A stretch of DNA of 12,277 bases from Pseudomonadota bacterium (GTDB taxonomy: Bacteria > Pseudomonadota > Gammaproteobacteria > Xanthomonadales > Xanthomonadaceae). Position 1 is the stretch's first letter. Every line of letters begins with the position of its first letter. Under the pieces are notes generated by a model that was given only the letters and a program-made list of their open reading frames with translations, did not search any database and had not been told where the DNA came from. The position numbers and the translations under genes are program-made. Positions 6,015 to 12,137 of this stretch are shown here, piece by piece. Location: assembly GCA_023444765.1 (NCBI GenBank), contig JAEXLY010000258.1:1-12277 (forward strand), written 5' to 3'.

Positions 6015-6920
6015 CTACGGCAGCGGGTGCCCGTCGAGGAAGGCGCGGATGGCGGGGACCAGCATCTCGTGCCTGTCCTCGAGCACGTAGTGCCCGGCGT
6101 CTTCGAAGGCCATCACCTGCGCATCGGGCAGGTCGCGGCGGAAGCGCGCCAGGAAGTGGTGGTCGAACACGAAGTCCTTCAGCCCCCAGCCGATGAAGGC
6201 AGGCCGGTCGGCGTAGCCCGCCAGCCGCTGGCCCGCCGCTTCGAGCAGCGGCCAGGCCCGATCGGCCGGCGACAGCGGGATGTCCTGCATGAAGCGCACG
6301 GTCGAGATGCGGTTCTTCCACGAATCGTAGGGCGCGACGTAGGCGCGGCGCACCGCGGCCGGCATGCGCCGTTCCACGCCCAGCCAGGAGGCGCCGGCCG
6401 AGAACGCGTTGAAGCCGCGGATCGCCAGCTCGCCAAGCGTGTAGTCGCGGCCCAGGGCGATCTGCCAGGGCATCGCCTTGTCCGCCGGCATCGGGAACGC
6501 GGCGGTATTGAGCACCACCAGCCTGCGCACCTGGTCCATGTGCGACAGCGCCCAGCCGAAGCCGATCATGCCGCCCCAGTCGTGGACCGCCAGCGTCACC
6601 GGACCATCGAGGCCCAGGTGCGCGAGCAGCGCGCCCAGATCGTCCACGCGCGACTGCAGCGTGTAGTCGTAGCGCGGCAGCGCATGGGCCGCATCGTCGG
6701 GCTTGTCCGACAGGCCCATGCCCACGTGGTCGGGCACGATGCAGCGGTAGCGGTCGCGCAGGCCGTGCACCAGGTGTCGCCAGTAGTAGCTCCACGACGG
6801 GTTGCCGTGGACCATCACCACGACCTCGCCCTCGCGCGGGCCCTCGTCGAGATAGTGCATGCGGATGCCCGGCCGCACTTCGAGGTGATGGCTGGCGAAG
6901 TCGTAGTCGGGAAAGCGCAC
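6015..6920 (-). CDS. oleB: OleB, beta-lactone decarboxylase (alpha/beta hydrolase)
   Basis: An alpha/beta hydrolase of the haloalkane-dehalogenase type, 301 residues from the GTG at 6920. It shows the HGNPSWSYYW oxyanion segment, nucleophile Asp114 in VHDWGGMIG, an acidic Asp249 in WGLKDFVFD and His277 in AGHYVLED. The Asp nucleophile followed by Trp is what links OleB to the dehalogenases. OleB opens the beta-lactone made by OleC and releases CO2, leaving a cis-alkene. The start is debatable. An ATG at 6950 adds ten residues, but the TACAAT -10-like box (6954-6949) overlaps that ATG, and transcription from it would begin near 6942. With GTG the catalytic Asp is residue 114, the number I recall for the Xanthomonas enzyme. 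oleC lies about 2 kb further on, beyond three opposite-strand genes; no oleA is present. Confidence 0.9.
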   Translation of the reverse strand: MRFPDYDFASHHLEVRPGIRMHYLDEGPREGEVVVMVHGNPSWSYYWRHLVHGLRDRYRCIVPDHVGMGLSDKPDDAAHALPRYDYTLQSRVDDLGALLAHLGLDGPVTLAVHDWGGMIGFGWALSHMDQVRRLVVLNTAAFPMPADKAMPWQIALGRDYTLGELAIRGFNAFSAGASWLGVERRMPAAVRRAYVAPYDSWKNRISTVRFMQDIPLSPADRAWPLLEAAGQRLAGYADRPAFIGWGLKDFVFDHHFLARFRRDLPDAQVMAFEDAGHYVLEDRHEMLVPAIRAFLDGHPLP

Positions 6921-6948
6921 GGGACAAGGGGACCGGAAGCGGGGGCGC

Positions 6949-6954
6949 ATTGTA
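6949..6954 (-). promoter_or_regulatory. Putative -10 box (TACAAT) of oleB
   Basis: TACAAT on the minus strand (5 of 6 consensus) overlaps the first in-frame ATG of oleB at 6950-6948. If used, the mRNA begins near 6942 and cannot use that ATG, which favours the GTG at 6920. No -35 element is evident. The divergent bphO gene starts 91 bases away. Confidence 0.42.
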
Positions 6955-7026
6955 AGCGGCGCGCCTGCGCGCCCGCCGCCCTCACATGACTGAACGACGC
7001 CGGGCCCGGCGCGCGGCGTCCTTGGG

Positions 7027-7032
7027 TATGCT
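7027..7032 (+). promoter_or_regulatory. Putative -10 box (TATGCT) of bphO
   Basis: TATGCT, preceded by TGGG, matches the -10 consensus at 4 of 6 positions and ends eight bases before the bphO ATG. No -35 and no Shine-Dalgarno sequence are seen, so a leaderless transcript is possible, as for ubiJ and oleC. Weak evidence. Confidence 0.35.
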
Positions 7033-7040
7033 GGCCGCAC

Positions 7041-7637
7041 ATGATTCCCCTTCCCCGTCCTACCGCCCCCCGCATCGGCGCGGCGCACGCCCGCCTGCGC
7101 GCGGCCACGGCAGGACTGCATGCGGCGGTCGACGAGCTGTTTCCGGACGGGCTCGCCTCGCGCGACGGTTACCGGCGCTACGTGCTGGGCATGCACCGCT
7201 TCGCCGTGGACTACGAGATCGCGGTGGATGCCGTACCGCGCCATTCGGCCTGGCTCGCGGCCGACCTGACCCGGCTCTCGCTCGCACCGCTCGCTGCCCA
7301 CGGCGAGCGCCGCGCGACGCGGGATCCGGCCGTCCGGCTGGGCTGGCGCTACGTCATGGCCGGCAGCAGCATGGGCGCGCGCAGCCTGCTGCGCGACGCG
7401 CGGCGCCTGGGTTACGACGAGGCCCGCGGTGCCACCTTCCTCGCCCGCCATGCCGCTTCGGGCGAGTGGGACGCGCTGCGCACGCGCCTGCAGGCGCTGG
7501 ACGTCGACGACGCGCCACGCATGGCCGGCGCGGAAGACGGCGCCCGCACCGCCTTCTCGCTCGTGCGCGCGTGCTTTGGACGCAGCTTCGATCGCATTCC
7601 CCTCGCCCCCACGCCTGGTTCCTCCAATGACACCTGA
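7041..7637 (+). CDS. bphO: BphO, biliverdin-forming heme oxygenase
   Basis: A 198-residue bacterial heme oxygenase. The proximal heme ligand is probably His27 in LRAATAGLHAAVDELF (the R-x-x-T-x-x-x-H pattern of the family). The distal helix is YVMAGSSMGARSL (105-117), with the flexible glycine/serine kink that covers the heme. The enzyme would split heme to biliverdin IX-alpha, CO and iron in the cytoplasm, with electrons from an unnamed donor. Its stop overlaps the bphP start by 11 bases (7627-7637), so chromophore maker and photoreceptor are cotranslated, the standard bphO-bphP arrangement. The ATG at 7041 has no ribosome binding site; a TATGCT box just upstream suggests a leaderless mRNA. 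A role in iron acquisition is an alternative, but the coupling to bphP makes that unlikely. Confidence 0.92.
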   Translation: MIPLPRPTAPRIGAAHARLRAATAGLHAAVDELFPDGLASRDGYRRYVLGMHRFAVDYEIAVDAVPRHSAWLAADLTRLSLAPLAAHGERRATRDPAVRLGWRYVMAGSSMGARSLLRDARRLGYDEARGATFLARHAASGEWDALRTRLQALDVDDAPRMAGAEDGARTAFSLVRACFGRSFDRIPLAPTPGSSNDT

Positions 7638-9366
7638 ACTGCAGCGCGCGCTGGAGACCTGCGCGAACGAGCCCATCCACCTGTCCGGTGCGATCCAGCC
7701 GCATGGCTACCTGATCAGCTGCCGCCTGCCCGACTGGTCGATCCACCATGTCTCGGCCAACATCGAGGCGCTGACCGGCGCGCCGCCCGAGGCCATGCTC
7801 CGCCACAGCCTGCGCGAGTTCATCACCGCCGACGTCATCCAGACCATCGCCGAAACGGTGGGCTTCAGCGATCCCGGCGGTCCGGCGCAGCGCGCGGCGG
7901 TGGCCAACATCGGGCCGCTGGCGGCGCTGTGCGAGGTGAGCGTGCATGCCGCCGACGGCCTGGTCCACATCGAGGTCGAGCCGCAGCAGCGCGGCGCGGG
8001 CGACCGTTCGCCCACCGTGGTGGCGCAGGCGATGATCGCGCGCGTCGCGCAGGGCGAGGACGAGGAGGCCTTCCACGAACGCGTGGCCGAGCAGGTGCGC
8101 ATGCTCACCGGCTACGACCGGGTGATGGTGTACCGCTTCCGCCACGACGATTCGGGCGAGGTGGTGGCCGAGGCGCGCGAGCCGGACATGCCCTCGTACC
8201 TGGGCCTGCGCTATCCGGCATCGGATATCCCGCCGCAGGCGCGCCGGCTGTACCTGCACAACCGCATCCGCGTGATTCCCGACGCGCGCTACGCGCCGGT
8301 GCCGGTGCTGCCCGACCGCGGCGCCGGCGGGCAGCCGCTGGACCTGAGTCAGATGTCGCTGCGCAGCGTGTCGCCGGTCCACCTGGAATACCTGGCCAAC
8401 ATGGGCGTGGCCGCGTCGATGTCGATCTCGATCGTCGCCGGCGGGCGTCTGTGGGGCCTGATCGCCTGCCACCATCGCGAAGTCCGCCACGTGCCGCCGG
8501 GCGTCCGCGCCGCGGCCGACCTGTTCGGACTGTTCGTCTCGATGCGCGTGGCCGCGCGCGAACAGCAGGCCGCCACGCGCATGGAAGAGGCCGCGCGCAC
8601 CGTGCGCGACACGCTTGCGCTGCGGCTGTCCCGCGCGGTGGCGGGCCATGTCGCGCTGCCTGGCCAGCTGGACCTGCTGCGCCGGACCGTGCCCTCCGAT
8701 GGCGTGGCCCTGCTGCAGGCCGGCCACTGGCAGACCTCCGGCCGGGTGCCCCCGGCCGCCTGCATCCCCGGGCTGGAAGCCTGGCTGGCGCGGGCGGGCC
8801 AGGCGGGTGCGGCGGTCCCGACCTGCCGCGCGGACGCGTGGAGCGCCGATCCGTCGGCCACCGACGGCATCGCGGGCGTGCTGGCGCTGCCGCTGGACGC
8901 CGGCCAGGGGGAGTGGCTGCTGTTCTTCCGCTGCGAGGAGATCGAGGACGTGCGCTGGGCCGGCCGCCCGGACCAGCCCTTCGTCGTCGCCACCGACGGC
9001 ACCCGCATCGGGCCGCGCGCCAGCTTCGCCACCTGGCACGAGACCGTGCGCGGCAGCAGCGAACCCTGGAGCGATGCCGACCTGCGCGTGGCCGCACGGC
9101 TGCAGCTGGTATTGCGCGACCACCACCATCGCGCGGCCGAGCTGTCCGCCCCGGCGACCGACGAGTTGCGCGCCCGGCGCGGCCGCCTCGAAGTCAACGA
9201 GCACCGCAGCCGCCTGCGGCAGATGTCCGAACTGCTGGAGAGCCTGGTGCACGTGAGTCCGGCCGAGACCGAAGTGCTGGCCGAACGCATCTCGCGCCTG
9301 GAAGAAGACCTGCAGCGGCTGGTACTGGCCTCGGGCCGCGAGCGCGACACCCTGCTGACCAGCTGA
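7627..9366 (+). CDS. bphP: BphP, bacteriophytochrome photosensor without kinase domain
   Basis: A 579-residue red/far-red receptor. It begins with a PAS domain carrying the biliverdin-binding Cys12 in TCANEPIHLSGAIQPHG. The GAF domain has Y169 (VMVYRF), PASDIP with D200, H252 (SPVHLEYLANMG) and H282 (IACHH). The PHY domain has the tongue motif PRASF at 463-467 and a conserved WHE soon after. All chromophore-pocket residues expected are present, so it should photoconvert. After PHY (about residue 500) only some 75 residues remain, rich in Leu, Arg and Glu and probably helical (EVNEHRSRLRQMSELLESL, ISRLEEDLQRL). There is no histidine-kinase ATPase domain, GGDEF, EAL or response-regulator domain. 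The Xanthomonas relative ends in a PAS9 output domain of about 120 residues, so this one is shorter. The start overlaps bphO by 11 bases and has no ribosome site of its own. The signalling partner is unknown. Confidence 0.92.
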   Translation: MTPELQRALETCANEPIHLSGAIQPHGYLISCRLPDWSIHHVSANIEALTGAPPEAMLRHSLREFITADVIQTIAETVGFSDPGGPAQRAAVANIGPLAALCEVSVHAADGLVHIEVEPQQRGAGDRSPTVVAQAMIARVAQGEDEEAFHERVAEQVRMLTGYDRVMVYRFRHDDSGEVVAEAREPDMPSYLGLRYPASDIPPQARRLYLHNRIRVIPDARYAPVPVLPDRGAGGQPLDLSQMSLRSVSPVHLEYLANMGVAASMSISIVAGGRLWGLIACHHREVRHVPPGVRAAADLFGLFVSMRVAAREQQAATRMEEAARTVRDTLALRLSRAVAGHVALPGQLDLLRRTVPSDGVALLQAGHWQTSGRVPPAACIPGLEAWLARAGQAGAAVPTCRADAWSADPSATDGIAGVLALPLDAGQGEWLLFFRCEEIEDVRWAGRPDQPFVVATDGTRIGPRASFATWHETVRGSSEPWSDADLRVAARLQLVLRDHHHRAAELSAPATDELRARRGRLEVNEHRSRLRQMSELLESLVHVSPAETEVLAERISRLEEDLQRLVLASGRERDTLLTS

Positions 9367-9443
9367 TCCAGCCGGTCCTGATGCGTCGGTCTCCGCGCGG
9401 CGCGCGCGCCGGCTGACGCACGCGCGGCGTCCGGTGCATTCGC

Positions 9444-10418
9444 CTAGGCGATGCCCGGATGGACCTCGCAGGGCCATTCGTCGCCCGCCAGCAGCGCGGC
9501 CATCGCGTCGAACGGCGGAACGCGAAAGCCGTCGCCGGGACGCAGCCACACAACATGCCGGCCGGCCTGCGCATGTTCGCGTACCTGCGCGCGGCAGGCA
9601 GCCGGTTCCGCCGCCGGTTCGCGTGCCGCATCCTTGCGGGCCAGGTCCAGCACCGCTGCGCCCACGCCGGCATCCACCACCAGCACGTCGGCCAGGTTCA
9701 TCGCGCGCAGGGCCGCGAGGGTCAACGCGCCCGGATCCCCCGGGCCGGCACCGACCAGGCTGATACGGCCGCCGCGATTGTCCAGCCCACCGGGCTCGAG
9801 CATCCCGAGGAAGGCGCGCGTCGCCTCGGCGTCGCGGCCGGCGCGCAGCAGCGCCGGCACCGGGCCGTCGATGACCGCGTCGAACCAGCGGCGCCGCTGC
9901 GCCAGGTCCGGGAGGCGTTGCCGGATCGTGGCCCGGTGCGCGGCGAACAGCTGCGCCAGCGCGCCCAGCGAGGGGTCGAGTTCGGCTTCAAGCCGCTCAC
10001 GCAGCCGCCGGGCCAGCATCGGCGCCGCGCCCCCCGACGAGATCGCCAGTTGCAGCGGCGCGCGGTCGATCACCGCCGGCACCTGGAAACTCGACAGCCG
10101 CGCATCGTCGACCACGTTGGCGAACACGCCGCGGGCCTCGGCCATCGCCGCCAGGCGCGCGTTGAGCGCGGCATCGTCGGTGGCCACCACGAGCAGCCAG
10201 GCCGTGGCGAGCCAGGCTTCGTCGAACCGTCCTTCCCGCCGCGCCAGCCGCCCCTCCGCCAGCCAGCCGGCCAGTTGGGGATGCAGGTCGTGCGCATGCA
10301 CCTGGACCCGGGCGCCGGCCCTCAGCAGCGCCTCGATCTTGCGCAGCGCAACCTCGCCACCGCCCACCACCAGCACGTCGCGGCCGTCCAGATCGGCGAA
10401 TATCGGGTAGAGCGGCAT
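9444..10418 (-). CDS. cysG: CysG-type siroheme synthase with truncated methyltransferase domain
   Basis: A 324-residue protein. Residues 1-150 are the precorrin-2 dehydrogenase/sirohydrochlorin ferrochelatase part: Rossmann motif VVGGGEVALRK (17-27), catalytic D104 in NVVDD, and LAISSGGAAPMLARRLRE with S128, the same numbering as E. coli CysG. Residues 150-210 resemble the dimerisation region. From 217, GRISLVGAGPGDPGALTLAALRAMNLADV copies the start of the uroporphyrinogen-III methyltransferase domain, but the YDRLVS aspartate segment reads VDAGVG, the GGDPF loop reads RPGDGF, and the protein ends at HPGIA, matching the VVPGITA point. The second half of the domain is absent (E. coli CysG has 457 residues). 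It probably oxidises precorrin-2 and inserts iron but does not methylate. The start is sound: AAGGGAG at 10430-10424. It is divergent from nasTS. Confidence 0.88.
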   Translation of the reverse strand: MPLYPIFADLDGRDVLVVGGGEVALRKIEALLRAGARVQVHAHDLHPQLAGWLAEGRLARREGRFDEAWLATAWLLVVATDDAALNARLAAMAEARGVFANVVDDARLSSFQVPAVIDRAPLQLAISSGGAAPMLARRLRERLEAELDPSLGALAQLFAAHRATIRQRLPDLAQRRRWFDAVIDGPVPALLRAGRDAEATRAFLGMLEPGGLDNRGGRISLVGAGPGDPGALTLAALRAMNLADVLVVDAGVGAAVLDLARKDAAREPAAEPAACRAQVREHAQAGRHVVWLRPGDGFRVPPFDAMAALLAGDEWPCEVHPGIA

Positions 10419-10428
10419 GGCGGCTCCC

Positions 10429-10458
10429 TTGGCAACCGGCGCCGGTTGCGCTTATGTT
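10429..10458 (+). promoter_or_regulatory. Putative sigma-70 promoter of nasTS
   Basis: TTGGCA (10429-10434, 5 of 6), an 18-base spacer and TATGTT (10453-10458, 4 of 6) point toward nasT, with a start near 10465 and a ~45-base leader. The -35 touches the cysG Shine-Dalgarno sequence, and the -10 is inside the inverted repeat at 10453-10471. Confidence 0.5.
10432..10449. repeat. Perfect 18-bp palindrome in the cysG/nasT region
   Basis: GCAACCGGCGCCGGTTGC is fully self-complementary. It fills the spacer of the putative nasT promoter and lies just upstream of the cysG ribosome site. Its ends, GCAAC and GTTGC, are the same pentamers as in the neighbouring repeat at 10453-10471. Possible operator half-sites or an RNA hairpin. 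Confidence 0.75.
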
Positions 10459-10471
10459 GCAGGGCAACATA
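10453..10471. repeat. 8+3+8 inverted repeat, probable operator
   Basis: TATGTTGC-AGG-GCAACATA is a perfect 8-bp inverted repeat around a 3-base centre. It covers the putative -10 box of nasT and an equivalent TATGTT on the minus strand toward cysG, so a protein bound here could control both directions. The binding factor is not identified from sequence. Confidence 0.7.
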
Positions 10472-10509
10472 GCGTTGAACGCCCCTCCCCGCCAGCTGCC
10501 GAGCCGCGC

Positions 10510-11085
10510 ATGCCGCGCATCCTGCTGATCAACGATACCGCCAGGCCCATCGGCGAGCTGCGCGCGGCGCTGGTCGCAGCCGGGCACGAGGTGCTCGACG
10601 GCATCGACGGTGCGGCCGCGCTGCTGCACGCGGTGGAATCGCACCGGCCGGACGTGGTGATCCTGGACGTGGACTCGCCCTCGCGCGACACGCTCGAACA
10701 GCTGGCCATGCTGCATCGGCATGCGCCTCGCCCGGTGGTCATGTTCTCGGCCAACGACGACGAGCAGCTGATCCGCGCCGCGGTGGGCGCCGGCGTGGCC
10801 GCCTACGTGGTCGACGGCCTGGCGCCGTCGCGCCTGCGCCCCATCATCCAGCTGGCGCTGGCGCGCTTCGAGCAGGAGTCGCAGCTGCGCCAGCAGCTCG
10901 AGGGCGTGCAGCAGCAGTTGCAGGACCGCAAGACGATCGAACAGGCCAAGGGCCTTCTCATGGAGAAGCGCGGGATGAGCGAACGCGAGGCCTACGCCGC
11001 CCTGCGCCAGCAGGCGATGCGGCAGAACCTGAAGCTGGCGGAGCTGGCGCGGCGGATCGTCGCCATGGCGGACCTGCTGGGATGA
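10510..11085 (+). CDS. nasT: NasT, ANTAR-domain transcription antiterminator
   Basis: A 191-residue protein. Residues 1-120 are receiver-like: LLINDT at the N-terminus, D53 in ILDVDSP, VVMFSAND near 76-83, but AYVVDGL where active receivers have a conserved lysine, so it is probably a pseudo-receiver not controlled by a kinase. A helical linker (SQLRQQLEGVQQQLQ) leads to the ANTAR RNA-binding domain (DRKTIEQAKGLLMEKRGMSEREAYAALRQQAM, then LAELARRIVAM). NasT binds paired hairpins in nitrate-assimilation leaders and prevents termination; NasS holds it inactive until nitrate or nitrite binds NasS. It overlaps nasS by ATGA, so the two are made together. The ATG at 10510 lacks a strong Shine-Dalgarno; upstream in-frame ATGs would precede the receiver fold. 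Confidence 0.92.
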   Translation: MPRILLINDTARPIGELRAALVAAGHEVLDGIDGAAALLHAVESHRPDVVILDVDSPSRDTLEQLAMLHRHAPRPVVMFSANDDEQLIRAAVGAGVAAYVVDGLAPSRLRPIIQLALARFEQESQLRQQLEGVQQQLQDRKTIEQAKGLLMEKRGMSEREAYAALRQQAMRQNLKLAELARRIVAMADLLG

Positions 11086-12137
11086 CGCCCGCCGGACTCC
11101 GCGAACTGCGCGTGGGCTACATGCCGCTGGTGGACTGCGCGCCGCTGGTCGTCGCGACGCGGCTGGGCATGGACCGCCGCCACGGCCTGCAACTGGAACT
11201 CCTGCGCCAGGGGTCCTGGGCTGCGGTACGCGACAAGCTGCTGTCGGGCGAACTCGATGCCGCGCATGCGCTGGCCGGCATGGTCTATGGCATCGAGACC
11301 GGAATCGGCGGACCGCGCGGCCAGATGGCGGTGCTGATGGTGCTCAACCAGAACGGGCAGGCCATCGTGCTGGAGCCGGACGCGGCGCGGCGCCTGCGCG
11401 GCGGCGCGGGCCTGCGCGAGGCGTTGCTGCTGCCGGGCCGGGTGCCGCGCCTGGCGCAGACCTTCCCCACCGGCACCCACGCGCTGTGGCTGTACTACTG
11501 GCTCGCCGCCCATGGCATCGATCCGCTGCACGAGGTGCAGGCGCTGACGCTGCCGCCCCCGGAGATGCCGGCGGCGCTGGCGCGCGGCGAGATCGCCGGC
11601 TACTGCGCGGGCGAACCCTGGGCCGCGCAGGCCGAAGCGACCGGCACCGGGGTGCGCGTGATCCGCAGCGACCAGATCTGGCCGGGCCATCCGGAGAAGG
11701 TCCTGGCCTGCCGCCGCAGCTTTGCCGCACTGGAACCGGACACCGCAAGTGCGCTCACCGCCGCCGTCCTCGAGGCCTGCCGCTGGCTGGACGAGGACCC
11801 GACCCACCGCAACCGGGCCGCCGCCTGGCTGGCGGACGGCGCGATCGACCTGTCGCCCGCGCAGATCGACGCCTGCCTGCAGCCGGCCGGCGGAAGCCGC
11901 CTGCGTTTCCACGGCGACGGCACGGTCAACTTTCCCTGGCTCTCGGATGGACGCTGGTTCCTGCACCAGTTCCGGCGCTGGGGCTGGCTGGCCCCCGAGG
12001 CCGCCGGCGACGACGCCCTGCTGGCCGAGGTCCACCGCATCGACGCCTACCGCCTGGCCGCGCTGCAGGTCGGCGTGGCGCTGCCCCGGGGCGACTCGCG
12101 CACCAGCGTCCTGTTCGACGGCATGCGATGGGAATAG
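11082..12137 (+). CDS. nasS: NasS, cytoplasmic nitrate sensor (NrtA-like)
   Basis: A 351-residue periplasmic-binding-protein-like protein related to the nitrate-binding NrtA. It opens directly with the first strand of the fold (LRELRVGYMPLVDCAPLVVATRLGMD) and has no signal peptide or lipobox, which marks it as the cytoplasmic sensor NasS and not a transporter subunit. Other family features are GSWAAVRDKLLSGELDAAHALAGM, FPTGTHALWLYYWLAAHGIDP, a GEIAGYCAGEPWAAQA segment and SDQIWPGHPEKVLACRRSF. NasS sequesters NasT; nitrate or nitrite binding releases it. The ATG at 11082 overlaps the nasT stop by four bases. It ends 140 bases before the window edge, where transporter or reductase genes could follow. 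Confidence 0.9.
   Translation: MTPAGLRELRVGYMPLVDCAPLVVATRLGMDRRHGLQLELLRQGSWAAVRDKLLSGELDAAHALAGMVYGIETGIGGPRGQMAVLMVLNQNGQAIVLEPDAARRLRGGAGLREALLLPGRVPRLAQTFPTGTHALWLYYWLAAHGIDPLHEVQALTLPPPEMPAALARGEIAGYCAGEPWAAQAEATGTGVRVIRSDQIWPGHPEKVLACRRSFAALEPDTASALTAAVLEACRWLDEDPTHRNRAAAWLADGAIDLSPAQIDACLQPAGGSRLRFHGDGTVNFPWLSDGRWFLHQFRRWGWLAPEAAGDDALLAEVHRIDAYRLAALQVGVALPRGDSRTSVLFDGMRWE

Noticed and set aside
6951..7040. Possible oleA or another ole gene hidden upstream of oleB
   Set aside because: The gap is only 90 bases, and the following plus-strand gene is clearly a heme oxygenase; no thiolase-like sequence is seen in any frame.
9399..9410. GGCGCGCGCGCC palindrome between bphP and cysG as a bidirectional terminator
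   Set aside because: It is a simple CG repeat without T-runs on either strand; such palindromes are expected by chance at this GC content.
9367..9443. Frameshifted remainder of the CysG methyltransferase domain or of a BphP output domain
   Set aside because: Only 77 bases separate the two stops, and no SUMT, PAS or kinase motif is readable in the frames I examined.
7354..9549. A 731-codon open frame on the minus strand opposite bphO-bphP
   Set aside because: Composition is His/Gln/Arg-rich without any domain, while the plus strand encodes two complete, motif-bearing proteins.
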